Positions 48,710 through 56,568 of a stretch of 64,000 bases of DNA are shown piece by piece. The notes under the pieces were generated by a model. The model worked only from the letters and a program-made list of their open reading frames with translations, was not told the origin of the DNA and searched no databases. The position numbers and the translations under genes are program-made. Source of the DNA: Ruminococcus sp. GTDB taxonomy: Bacteria > Bacillota > Clostridia > Oscillospirales > Ruminococcaceae. The stretch lies in NCBI GenBank assembly GCA_015066805.1, contig SVNP01000007.1, positions 1 to 64,000 on the forward strand, read 5' to 3'. Positions within the stretch are counted from its first letter, which is position 1. Each line of letters opens with the position of its first letter.

Positions 48710-48728
48710 GCAGGCAGGTCCTGCATAA

Positions 48729-48763
48729 AAACGGGTACCATTTGATTGTGGCACCCGTTTTTT
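48729..48763 (+). terminator. Terminator after the tRNA gene
   Basis: AAACGGGTACC pairs with GGCACCCGTTT with small mismatches, followed by TTTT. Confidence 0.75.
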
Positions 48764-48780
48764 CAAATCTGAATTGCCGT

Positions 48781-48812
48781 GCCGTAACGCCGTAATGCCG
48801 TAATGCCGTAAT
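48781..48812 (+). repeat. 8-base tandem repeat, four units
   Basis: GCCGTAAC followed by three exact copies of GCCGTAAT, ending 17 bases before the start codon of the next gene. It may change copy number by slippage. Confidence 0.85.
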
Positions 48813-48829
48813 GATTTCGGGAGATGTTC

Positions 48830-49510
48830 ATGAGAAAGTACAAGTACAGATATGAAGCCGTATCGGAAATAATCGTCAAATGCGTCGTTATGGTGATAGT
48901 CGGCGCTGGGATGATGGGAGCTGCAGCAGTTGGATGTTTTTTGAACCATTCGTTTATTCCGGGTGCTGTGTTTATGCTGATATGCCTCGTTTTGTGGTGC
49001 GCCGGTGTCATCGCTGCAACTGTGCGGGATGTAAAATATACCCTGAAGCGTCAACGGCAGCGGCAGGCACAGAAAAACGCAGGAATCACCCCTCAGCGCA
49101 GAACCGATTACTTTGATGGAAGCGGTCAGATCCGCCGGATCAGACCGCGGAAGCGCGTGCTCAGCAAGGAGGCTCTGAAATCCCACATCAAAGTGGCAGT
49201 CATTATAACCGGTATCAGCAGTCTTTTCATGGTACCTGCCATCATCACCGGACGCAGTGTAATTCCTCGGGTTTTCGCCATTGCGTGGATGGTTGCGTTA
49301 GGTATCGCTATTGCAAGAGATATCATAAGGCTGCGGATATATGATCGGTATGAGCTGCATGATGTGGATGACTACGAACTGTATGATGACACAGAATCAC
49401 ACCTGACCAACGATGAACAGCAGGTGGGCAGAACGACCTGCCCCTATTGCGGCAAGGAAGTGCTGTCTACCTATCTGTTTTGTGATGGCTGCGATAAAGA
49501 ATTGCCCTGA
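48830..49510 (+). CDS. Membrane protein with C-terminal zinc ribbon
   Basis: 226 residues from the ATG at 48830, six bases after GGGAG; an ATG at 48824 is too close to that site. Two pairs of membrane helices (about 12-35 and 43-65, then about 115-135 and 142-160) are separated by a basic loop rich in Arg/Gln. The tail ends with CPYCGKEVLSTYLFCDGCDK, a two-CxxC zinc ribbon. Family not recognised; zinc-ribbon membrane proteins of this kind are common in Clostridia. A tandem 8-base repeat lies in its leader, and a terminator follows. Confidence 0.75.
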   Translation: MRKYKYRYEAVSEIIVKCVVMVIVGAGMMGAAAVGCFLNHSFIPGAVFMLICLVLWCAGVIAATVRDVKYTLKRQRQRQAQKNAGITPQRRTDYFDGSGQIRRIRPRKRVLSKEALKSHIKVAVIITGISSLFMVPAIITGRSVIPRVFAIAWMVALGIAIARDIIRLRIYDRYELHDVDDYELYDDTESHLTNDEQQVGRTTCPYCGKEVLSTYLFCDGCDKELP

Positions 49511-49526
49511 ATATGCCGCTGCAATC

Positions 49527-49572
49527 GCCTTGGAAATCCCCTCCGATCTGCGGGATCTCCAAGGCTTTTTTT
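49527..49572 (+). terminator. Rho-independent terminator of the zinc-ribbon protein gene
   Basis: GCCTTGGA with an inner ATCCC pairs with GGGAT and TCCAAGGC, then seven Us. Confidence 0.88.
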
Positions 49573-49581
49573 ATTTTCCTA

Positions 49582-49610
49582 TTGCGTAACTGCAATTTTT
49601 ATGATATACT
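49582..49610 (+). promoter_or_regulatory. Promoter of the decarboxylase-darA-holB-ricT operon
   Basis: TTGCGT (49582-49587), a 17-base spacer, TATACT (49605-49610) with extended TGA, 50 bases before the GTG start. Confidence 0.72.
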
Positions 49611-49659
49611 GATAGTGTGGGTCATTGTGACCGATCTTACAGAAAGGACAGAAGCTGCC

Positions 49660-51063
49660 GTGGTTACTACGCCGATTTATGACTACCTGGTTCAGTATTC
49701 CCGCAAGGGTGACCTGCGGATGCATATGCCCGGCCATAAGGGAAAAGGCCTTGACCATTGGCTGGCGGCAGCCTACCCCTTGGATATTACCGAGATCTGC
49801 GGCGCAGACAGCCTGTATGAAGCCGACGGTATCATTGCCGAAAGCGAACACAATGCCGCAGAGCTGTTCGGTGCAGGTGCAACCTTGTATTCCGCAGGGG
49901 GCTCCACCCTTTGCATTCAGGCAATGCTGATGCAGATGAAACGGGAGGGCAGAACCATTCTGGCAGGAAGAAATGTCCACCGCAGTATGCTCAATACCTG
50001 TATTCTGCTGGATCTGCCTGTGCGCTGGATGTACCCCAGGGATGGCGCATTGCTTTCCGGAGCAGTCTCGGCACAATCGGTGCAGTTTGCACTGGCAAAT
50101 TGCCGCACCCCTGCCTGTGTGTATCTTACTACCCCCGATTATCTGGGTTCTATGGCCGATATTGCCGCCATAGCCGCCATCTGCAAGCGTCATAACGCAA
50201 GGCTTGTGGTGGATAATGCCCACGGTGCCCACCTTGCCTTTGTGACCCCCAGCCTGCACCCTATTGCGCTGGGTGCGGATTTCTGCTGTGACTCCTACCA
50301 CAAGCTGCTGCCTGCCCTCACCGGTGCCGCTTGTCTGCATTGTAAAGACCCTGCCGATGCCCCTGCACTCCGCAGTGCCATGGCTATGTTCGGCTCTACC
50401 AGCCCCTCTTATCTGATCATGGCATCTATGGATCTTTGCAACCGGTATCTGGACAATCAGGTACGGCATGATCTTGCCACCACCGCACGCCGTCTGGAGC
50501 GTATGCGGAATCATCTGCATAAAAAATTCGTGTTCCGTCGGGGTGACCCCTTCCATGTGTGTATCTGTGCAGGAGAAAGCGGATATCGGGGTACCATGCT
50601 GGCGGCATGGCTTGTGCAGCAGGGTATTATGTATGAATACGCCGATGCGGATTATGTGGTGCTGCTCTGCTCCCCCAAAACACCGCTGCAGGATATCGAA
50701 ACACTGGAGCAGGTGCTGGAACGCTGCGATCTGCCCAAAACCGTAAATCCCCTGCGGTATGAACCCCCCAAGGCAACCGCCCTTTTTGCCGCCATGACCC
50801 CCAAGGAAGCCGCCGCACAGCCTGTGGAGATGGTTCCTGTCAGCGCAGCCGTGGGAAGGATCTGTGCCATGACACAGCCCCCATGCCCCCCTGCCGTGCC
50901 CATTGCCATCTGCGGCGAACAACTGAATGAAGCTGCGGTTTCTCTGCTGCTGTACTACGGCGTTACGGAAATTGCAGTGGTAAAAGAAAAAAAGCCCCCC
51001 TCCGATGATCTTTCGGATCTTCTGGGCACCTACACAACGAAAGGAACAGGGATACAATCATGA
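49660..51063 (+). CDS. Orn/Lys/Arg decarboxylase family protein (YaaO-like)
   Basis: 467 residues from a GTG at 49660, 11 bases after AGAAAGGA; upstream in-frame starts fall before the promoter. The PLP-dependent fold type I core has MHMPGHKGKG, SAGGSTLCIQAML, VVDNAHGAHLAF and the Schiff-base lysine in CDSYHKLLPALTG. The C-terminal domain is about 100 residues, shorter than in full-size decarboxylases, as in YaaO/SpeA-type enzymes. It should decarboxylate arginine or lysine for polyamine synthesis; substrate not readable. It overlaps darA by ATGA. Confidence 0.9.
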   Translation: MVTTPIYDYLVQYSRKGDLRMHMPGHKGKGLDHWLAAAYPLDITEICGADSLYEADGIIAESEHNAAELFGAGATLYSAGGSTLCIQAMLMQMKREGRTILAGRNVHRSMLNTCILLDLPVRWMYPRDGALLSGAVSAQSVQFALANCRTPACVYLTTPDYLGSMADIAAIAAICKRHNARLVVDNAHGAHLAFVTPSLHPIALGADFCCDSYHKLLPALTGAACLHCKDPADAPALRSAMAMFGSTSPSYLIMASMDLCNRYLDNQVRHDLATTARRLERMRNHLHKKFVFRRGDPFHVCICAGESGYRGTMLAAWLVQQGIMYEYADADYVVLLCSPKTPLQDIETLEQVLERCDLPKTVNPLRYEPPKATALFAAMTPKEAAAQPVEMVPVSAAVGRICAMTQPPCPPAVPIAICGEQLNEAAVSLLLYYGVTEIAVVKEKKPPSDDLSDLLGTYTTKGTGIQS

Positions 51064-51389
51064 AGCTGATTTTTGCCATTGTCAACGGTGATGACAGCGC
51101 GGCTGTCTCCAAATCGCTCTCCAAGCACGGGTTCCGTGCCACAAAGCTGGCATCCTCCGGCAGCTTTCTCAGTGCCGGCAACACCACCTTCCTCATCTGC
51201 GTGGAAGACCATCAGGTAGATGATGTCATCGGTGTGGTGCAGCGGAAATGCCACCACCGCAAGCAGTTTGTGCCCTCTACCCCCACCTATGGCGACAGTG
51301 TGGGTGAGGTCAACGCAATGCCTCTGGAGGTCTCCGTGGGCGGTGCCACCATTTTTGTAACTGCCATTGAGCGGTTTGAAAAGCTGTGA
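51060..51389 (+). CDS. darA: Cyclic-di-AMP receptor DarA/PstA
   Basis: 109 residues, PII-like fold: MKLIFAIVNGDDSAAVSKSL, the LASSGSFLSAGNTTFLI loop that contacts the ligand, and VSVGGATIFVTAIERFEKL at the end. The family binds cyclic-di-AMP as a trimer; its downstream role is poorly known. The gene is in the yaaO-darA-holB-ricT order of Bacillus. Start overlaps the decarboxylase stop (ATGA) and its own stop overlaps the holB start (GTGA). Confidence 0.94.
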   Translation: MKLIFAIVNGDDSAAVSKSLSKHGFRATKLASSGSFLSAGNTTFLICVEDHQVDDVIGVVQRKCHHRKQFVPSTPTYGDSVGEVNAMPLEVSVGGATIFVTAIERFEKL

Positions 51390-52378
51390 GCAGACCCACC
51401 ACTGCCGCCCCCTATCTTGCAGGCAATGAAACCCTGCTGCAGGATCTGCGGCATATGCGAAAACAAAACCGCCTGCCCCATGCCCTGCTGCTTCACGGAG
51501 AACCGGGCTGCGGCAAAAAAACCATGGCTCTGTGGTTTGCCATGCTGACATTATGTGAAGATGCCCACCACGCACCCTGCGGACAATGCCGCACCTGTCG
51601 GCTCATTGCAGAGGGAAACCACCCCGATGTCATGTTCGCAGAGCATTCCGGCAAGCGGATGGGCTTTTCTGTGGAAACCGTGCGGAATATCCGCAAGGAA
51701 GCTGCTGTTTTGCCCAATAACGGCGAAAAACGGCTGTTTCTGTTCTGCGATGCCGACGGCATGAGTGTACAGGCGCAAAACGCTCTCCTCAAATCCGTGG
51801 AAGAGCCGCCCCCCCATGCCTGCTTTGTGTTTACAGCACGCACAGCCCATGTGCTGCTGCCCACGCTGCTTTCCCGTATGACCGCAAAGGCGGTGTTCCC
51901 CGTTACCAAGGGACAGTGTACCGAGGCTCTTTTGCGCCGTGGCTTTGATGAAGCCTTGGCACAGCAGGCTGTCAGCCGCTATGAGGGCAACATCGGTAAG
52001 TGCATTGCTTTTCTGGAGGATGAAACCATCCGCAAGGCAACGGAGCTTGCCGCAGAATGCACTCATGCGCTGGCTGCAAGAGATGAATACCGTATGCTCT
52101 GCTGCCTCACCGCCGCCGCTGCCGACCGTGACAGCTACCGACAGGTTCTGCAGCTTCTGGACAGCCAGATACGGGATGCGGCCATTATGACGCTGGAGGG
52201 CAGTTTTGATCGGCTGGGCTGTGACCGTGAGGGTGCTGCTGCTCTGGCCGCCGAAATGACCCCCGCACGCACGGCAAAAATGCACGGTGCCATTCTGGAG
52301 GCTTTGGCGGATTTGGATGGAAACGTAGGCACGGTGCTTTCCGCCACTGCATTGTGTGCGGCCCTTGCAAGATGTTAA
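51386..52378 (+). CDS. holB: DNA polymerase III subunit delta'
   Basis: 330 residues, GTG start at 51386 overlapping the darA stop. The AAA+ clamp-loader domain has HALLLHGEPGCGKKTMALWF, the zinc module CGQCRTC preceded by an outlying Cys, and ADGMSVQAQNALLKSVEEPP followed by SRM. The P-loop ends GKK instead of GKT, as is common in the non-hydrolysing delta' subunit. It is part of the clamp loader with DnaX and HolA. The C-terminal half is divergent but of normal length. Confidence 0.94.
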   Translation: MSRPTTAAPYLAGNETLLQDLRHMRKQNRLPHALLLHGEPGCGKKTMALWFAMLTLCEDAHHAPCGQCRTCRLIAEGNHPDVMFAEHSGKRMGFSVETVRNIRKEAAVLPNNGEKRLFLFCDADGMSVQAQNALLKSVEEPPPHACFVFTARTAHVLLPTLLSRMTAKAVFPVTKGQCTEALLRRGFDEALAQQAVSRYEGNIGKCIAFLEDETIRKATELAAECTHALAARDEYRMLCCLTAAAADRDSYRQVLQLLDSQIRDAAIMTLEGSFDRLGCDREGAAALAAEMTPARTAKMHGAILEALADLDGNVGTVLSATALCAALARC

Positions 52379-52426
52379 ACCCCACGCATACGCATCTGCG
52401 TGAATATATAGATATTGGATGGTACT

Positions 52427-53608
52427 ATGATGACTGATATTATCGGTGTGAAATTCAAAACAAACGGTAAGGTGTATTCCTTTGCCCCGGGTGAGTTTTC
52501 TCCCCCCGAGGGCAGCTATGTGGTGGTGGATACCGCCCGTGGACCGGAATGCGGCATTGTGGCAAGCCGCCGCCATGCGGTGCCCGATGACAGCCTGACC
52601 TCTCCCTTAAAGCCCATTCTGCGGCTGGCAACTCCGGAGGATCTGGAAGCACTGGAGCGCAATAAGCAATATATGGCAGATGCCATGCGGGTGTGCGAGG
52701 AACGCATCGCCGCCCGAAAGCTGCCTATGCGTCTGGTGGATGTGGAGTGCGGCTTTGACAGCAATAAGCTGATCTTCTACTTTACCGCAGAATCCCGCGT
52801 GGATTTCCGTGATCTGGTCAAGGATCTGGCTGCGGCGTTCCATGTACGCATCGAGCTGCGGCAGATCGGTGACAGAGATGAAGCCAAGCTGCTGGGGGGC
52901 TTAGGCATCTGCGGCAGAGAGTTCTGCTGCAAGGGCTATTTGTCCGATTTCCAGCCTGTGACCATCAAAATGGCAAAGGAACAGGGTCTGGCACTGAATC
53001 CCGCAAAAATTTCCGGTACCTGCGGCAGACTGATGTGCTGCCTGCGCTACGAAAGCCCCGTGTATGAGGAGCTGATCAAGCTGATCCCCAAGGCAGGCTC
53101 TACGGTGCTTCTGCCCGGGGAACCCCCTGTCCGTGCCTATGTGCTGGAAGCCAATCTGGTCAGCGGCAAGCTGCGGGTCAAGCCGGAAAACTCCGAGCTG
53201 CCCATTACGGTGGATCATACCGAGGTGGAACGCCTGCAGGATATGAGCCGCCGCATGACCAAGGACGATCTGCGGGATAAGCGGGATGCCGCAAAAAATA
53301 CTGCGCCCGCCCCTGCACCTGCACCCAAACAGCAGCCCCCCAAGGCAGAGCAGAAGCCTGCCGTGCTGCACCCCGAATTCGGTGAAAAACAGCACAATGC
53401 CCCTGCTGCCGAAGAACCCGGACAGAATCAGGAGCAGGGCAGCCGCCCCCAGAAGAAAAACCATAACCGTGGTGCAAACGGCAGCCGGCCCCGCCCCGGG
53501 CAGAATCACGGCAATGCTCCCAAAAACGGTGAGCAGAAGCCCAGAAACCCCCGCTTCCGCCGCCCCAGAGCCCCCAAGGGTGATGGGCCTGCCGGCACTG
53601 AAGAATAA
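52427..53608 (+). CDS. ricT: PSP1-domain protein RicT (YaaT)
   Basis: 393 residues from the ATG at 52427 (a second ATG at 52430 is equally possible; GGATGG is the only ribosome site). The PSP1 core covers about residues 1-260. Six conserved cysteines sit in GICGREFCC (162, 167, 168) and TCGRLMCCL (199, 204, 205), the positions known to hold an iron-sulfur cluster in the family. A disordered Pro/Lys/Arg-rich tail of 110 residues follows. RicT acts with RicA/RicF-type proteins on RNase Y-dependent mRNA processing; a YlbF/YmcA-like partner is encoded at 8346. Confidence 0.93.
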   Translation: MMTDIIGVKFKTNGKVYSFAPGEFSPPEGSYVVVDTARGPECGIVASRRHAVPDDSLTSPLKPILRLATPEDLEALERNKQYMADAMRVCEERIAARKLPMRLVDVECGFDSNKLIFYFTAESRVDFRDLVKDLAAAFHVRIELRQIGDRDEAKLLGGLGICGREFCCKGYLSDFQPVTIKMAKEQGLALNPAKISGTCGRLMCCLRYESPVYEELIKLIPKAGSTVLLPGEPPVRAYVLEANLVSGKLRVKPENSELPITVDHTEVERLQDMSRRMTKDDLRDKRDAAKNTAPAPAPAPKQQPPKAEQKPAVLHPEFGEKQHNAPAAEEPGQNQEQGSRPQKKNHNRGANGSRPRPGQNHGNAPKNGEQKPRNPRFRRPRAPKGDGPAGTEE

Positions 53609-53614
53609 CAAAAT

Positions 53615-53653
53615 GCGGCCTTTGATGAGAACCATCAAGGGTCGCTTTCTTTT
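53615..53653 (+). terminator. Terminator of the decarboxylase-ricT operon
   Basis: GCGGCCTTTGATG pairs with CATCAAGGGTCGC (with G-U pairs) around AGAAC, then TTTCTTTT. Confidence 0.75.
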
Positions 53654-53669
53654 CCGGAAAATAGATTGT

Positions 53670-53687
53670 GAGAAAAAATTTTTTCTC
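53670..53687. promoter_or_regulatory. 18-base perfect AT-rich palindrome
   Basis: GAGAAAAAATTTTTTCTC, 69 bases upstream of the sigma factor start. It could be an operator or a bent DNA site. No clear ECF-type promoter was identified near it. Confidence 0.45.
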
Positions 53688-53755
53688 CCTGCACGAAAAA
53701 CCCCCTTCTGAATCGTGTTATCAGTGAAGGAGTTCTGAGAAAGGAGAAGCATCCC

Positions 53756-54250
53756 ATGAAAACGCAGAACCATGCCGGCTATGATGCGTTTGAATCTTTG
53801 GTCACCGCACACTATGATATGCTGCTGCGCCTTGCTCTGCATCACACGGAAAACCGTGCGGAAGCCGAGGACATTGTGCAGGATGTTTTTCTTGCTCTCC
53901 TGCAAAAGCCCAAGCTCTTTCGGGATGAGGAACACGCAAAAGCATTTCTGCTGCGGACCGTCATCAACCGCTGCAAGGATTATCACAAATCCAAGCGGCA
54001 CACCCACAGCGTGGCACTTTCAGCGGCAGAAGCCTTTCCCGCACCGGTGCAGGCCGCTTTTACGCCCATTGTACAAGCCATGGAAATGCTGCGCCCCGAA
54101 TACCGCAATGTGCTGTATCTCCACTTCTACGAGCAGTATTCCATCAGGGAGATCGCACAGCTCCTTGGCAAAAGCCCCAATACCGTCAGCTCATGGCTGA
54201 CACGGGCAAAATCTCATCTCAGGGAGGTTATGGACCATGACCCTACATGA
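53756..54250 (+). CDS. ECF-family RNA polymerase sigma factor
   Basis: 164 residues. Region 2 is at about 12-75 with AEDIVQDVFLALLQKPKLF, and region 4 at about 105-160 with LRPEYRNVLYLHFYEQYSIR and a helix-turn-helix ending SSWLTRAKSHLREVM. It is probably held inactive by the membrane protein encoded next, whose start overlaps by 14 bases. AGAAAGGAG is the ribosome site. Target promoters are unknown; envelope stress is a usual trigger for such pairs. Confidence 0.93.
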   Translation: MKTQNHAGYDAFESLVTAHYDMLLRLALHHTENRAEAEDIVQDVFLALLQKPKLFRDEEHAKAFLLRTVINRCKDYHKSKRHTHSVALSAAEAFPAPVQAAFTPIVQAMEMLRPEYRNVLYLHFYEQYSIREIAQLLGKSPNTVSSWLTRAKSHLREVMDHDPT

Positions 54251-55277
54251 ATACCGATCCGCACTGGATCAGATCACCACATCAGAGGAGGAAAAAGCCA
54301 TGAAAGCAAAGCAGATGTATGCAAAATCCGAAGAAGCTGTGGGTACACCCATGGTAAAACGGCGCAAAACCGCATGGATCGCAGCCGCTGCGGCTGTTGC
54401 CGTACTGGCAGGCACCACCCTTTCCGTAGGAGCAGCGGTGAAGTGGGATTACCGTTCCCTGTTTGACAAGTATTTCTCCGAGCAGACACCCGAAACCCAG
54501 CCTGTCACATATGTGGATCTTACCGGTATGGGGCTGGATCTCAACGAATCCGTTGACTTTGACGGCTTTACGCTGCATATGAAGTCTGTTGTGGCAGACA
54601 GCACTGCCCTGTATGCCATGTACGATATCACCCTGCATGATGTTACAGCCTTTGGGGGCGAGATCTACGACATCGCTCCGGTTTTTGTGGTGAATGCCCA
54701 AACCGCCGACGGCAAGTGCATCATGAATAGCACAGGCACCCCCGCACAGAAAATCACAGATGACACATATCGTTTGGTGAACGGTTATACACTTTCCTAT
54801 CCGAAGAAAGACTCTTTGAAGGATGCAAGCATCACCATCGGTCTGTATGGTGTAACTGTCATTTCCGACACGACAACGACGCTGAAGGCAGATTATACAC
54901 GGCAACTGGACAATGCATTTATCTCCGACAGCATGACCATCACCAAAGCAGTTGATTTTGCGATTCCCCACTACGAGCCCTACCGTGCTTCTTCTGTCAG
55001 CATTTCTCCCTTTGCCCTGCACCTGACAGCGGATCCAATCAAAGACGATTTCATGCCGAACAAGGAAGCCCTCCACGCAGGTGACTGGGTCATCAAGGCC
55101 ATTTACAACGACGGCACAGAGCAGCTTCTGTCAGGCGATATCATCAATAACTTAAAAAAAGATGCCATAACCGGCGAATCCTTAGGTGCCGATTTTAACA
55201 TCTTCCTGGACTACCCTGTTAATACAGGCGAGATCACAGCTATCTCCATTGACGGTATCATCCTACCGCTTGCATAA
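54237..55277 (+). CDS. Membrane anti-sigma factor, DUF4179-type
   Basis: 346 residues. An N-terminal cytoplasmic part of about 40 residues (helical, with EEEKAMKAKQMYAK) is followed by one membrane segment (AWIAAAAAVAVLAGTTLSVG, about 45-65). The extracytoplasmic domain of about 280 residues begins VKWDYRSLFDKYF, the DUF4179 start. The overlap with the sigma gene and this topology fit a regulator that releases the sigma factor on an outside signal. It has a typical beta-rich sensor region and no visible protease site. Confidence 0.85.
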   Translation: MTLHEYRSALDQITTSEEEKAMKAKQMYAKSEEAVGTPMVKRRKTAWIAAAAAVAVLAGTTLSVGAAVKWDYRSLFDKYFSEQTPETQPVTYVDLTGMGLDLNESVDFDGFTLHMKSVVADSTALYAMYDITLHDVTAFGGEIYDIAPVFVVNAQTADGKCIMNSTGTPAQKITDDTYRLVNGYTLSYPKKDSLKDASITIGLYGVTVISDTTTTLKADYTRQLDNAFISDSMTITKAVDFAIPHYEPYRASSVSISPFALHLTADPIKDDFMPNKEALHAGDWVIKAIYNDGTEQLLSGDIINNLKKDAITGESLGADFNIFLDYPVNTGEITAISIDGIILPLA

Positions 55278-55285
55278 TGCAAATC

Positions 55286-55329
55286 AACCGCCGCATCCGA
55301 TCGTTCCTCGGGTGCGGCGGTTGGTTTTT
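55286..55329 (+). terminator. Terminator of the sigma/anti-sigma operon
   Basis: AACCGCCGCA pairs with TGCGGCGGTT, followed by GGTTTTT. The converging cysE transcript ends two bases away and may share it. Confidence 0.82.
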
Positions 55330-55330
55330 C

Positions 55331-55954
55331 TCATGAATTCTGCTTTTTCTCCAATGCACGGATGCGCTTGGAAAGCTTATGCAGCTCCTGTGCCACAGGG
55401 TCGGGAATATGGATCTGGTCCAGATCGGGCACCCGCACACCGTTCATTTTCACCACTCTTGCAGGCACGCCCACGGCCGTTGCATTGGGTGGGATCTCCG
55501 TCAGCACCACCGCACCTGCGGCGATTTTTGCGTTATCTCCCACACGGAACGGCCCCAGCACCTTGGCACCTGCACCTACGGTCACATTGTTGCCCAGTGT
55601 GGGATGCCGCTTGCCGCGGTCTTTACCGGTACCGCCTAAGGTCACGCCCTGGTACAGGGTACAGTTATCACCAATCACAGTGGTTTCACCGATGACCACA
55701 CCCATACCGTGGTCAATAAACAAGCCCTTGCCGATCTTTGCACCGGGGTGGATCTCAATACCCGTAAACAGACGTGCAGTCTGTGAAACGATACGAGCCA
55801 TGGTGGGCATTCCCTTTTTCAGCAGAGAATGGGCAAACCGATATGCAATTACTGCGTGAAGTCCCGAATAGGTCAGCAGGATCTCCACGGAGCTGCGTGC
55901 CGCAGGGTCACGGTCACGGATCAGTGCAATTTCATCACGAAGCTGCTGCAGCAT
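55331..55954 (-). CDS. cysE: Serine O-acetyltransferase
   Basis: 207 residues, short form like Gram-positive CysE/EpsC. The N-terminal helical part is followed by the left-handed beta-helix of hexapeptide repeats with IHPGAKIGKGLFIDHGMGVV, GETTVIG, and LGGTGKDRGKRHPT. It makes O-acetylserine for cysteine synthesis; the partner CysK is not in the window. It ends the nine-gene minus-strand operon. Catalytic His and Asp are in the HGMG and DHG region. Confidence 0.95.
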   Translation of the reverse strand: MLQQLRDEIALIRDRDPAARSSVEILLTYSGLHAVIAYRFAHSLLKKGMPTMARIVSQTARLFTGIEIHPGAKIGKGLFIDHGMGVVIGETTVIGDNCTLYQGVTLGGTGKDRGKRHPTLGNNVTVGAGAKVLGPFRVGDNAKIAAGAVVLTEIPPNATAVGVPARVVKMNGVRVPDLDQIHIPDPVAQELHKLSKRIRALEKKQNS

Positions 55955-55983
55955 AAAAAGCCTCCTTGCAAATGGATGTGAAA

Positions 55984-56568
55984 TCAGGCTCTGGGGTCAA
56001 TATCCTTGCGGTAAGCCATCAGGTATTCGCCGCCCGACCATACTGTCAGTGCCGCAGCGATCCAGAACAGCCCCTGCAGCCCGAATTCTGTCCAGCGGTA
56101 TACGGCATCGGGCAGAGAAAGCCCAAAGCTGTCAAAATCCCGGCAGAAGGAAAGGTACACCATATAAGCGATCAGTGCCACCATGGTAAAAGCGGTTTTC
56201 AGCTTGCCGGAAAACCCTGCCGGCACCACAGTACCCTTGCCTGCAACCACCAGCCGCAGGGCAGAGACCATGAATTCCCGCACCATAATCAGCAAAAACA
56301 CCACAATATTCAGATATTGCCGTTCCAGCAGGCAGGCAAAGGCGGTCATCACCAGCACCTTATCCGCCAGCGGATCTAAGAATTTTCCGAAATCCGTTAC
56401 CAGCTTATATTTGCGTGCCAGATGTCCGTCTACCGCATCGGTAATGGATGCAAGCACAAACACCAGCGTCGCCGCCAGATAATGGGCAGGGAACTCCCAA
56501 TAAAACAGCAAAACAAACAGGGGAACCATAAAAACGCGTGCCAGCGTCAGTTTATTTGGCAGATTCAT
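55984..56568 (-). CDS. pgsA: CDP-diacylglycerol--glycerol-3-phosphate 3-phosphatidyltransferase
   Basis: 194 residues from the ATG at 56568 (GAGGTGG six bases upstream); the frame to 56583 adds five residues and lies deeper in rimO. The CDP-alcohol transferase motif is present: D..DG..AR from DAVDGHLARKYKLV and FGKFLDPLADK with all acidic residues. Five to six membrane helices. It makes phosphatidylglycerol phosphate. It overlaps the rimO end by 17 bases. Confidence 0.95.
   Translation of the reverse strand: MNLPNKLTLARVFMVPLFVLLFYWEFPAHYLAATLVFVLASITDAVDGHLARKYKLVTDFGKFLDPLADKVLVMTAFACLLERQYLNIVVFLLIMVREFMVSALRLVVAGKGTVVPAGFSGKLKTAFTMVALIAYMVYLSFCRDFDSFGLSLPDAVYRWTEFGLQGLFWIAAALTVWSGGEYLMAYRKDIDPRA

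Noticed and set aside
48614-49186. 190-codon minus-strand frame crossing the tRNA gene
   Set aside because: Overlaps the tRNA and the zinc-ribbon protein gene in antisense; no supporting signals.
53690-53755. ECF-type autoregulatory promoter upstream of the sigma factor
   Set aside because: Only a loose GAAAAAC and CGTG can be found and their spacing does not fit the known 16-17 bases.
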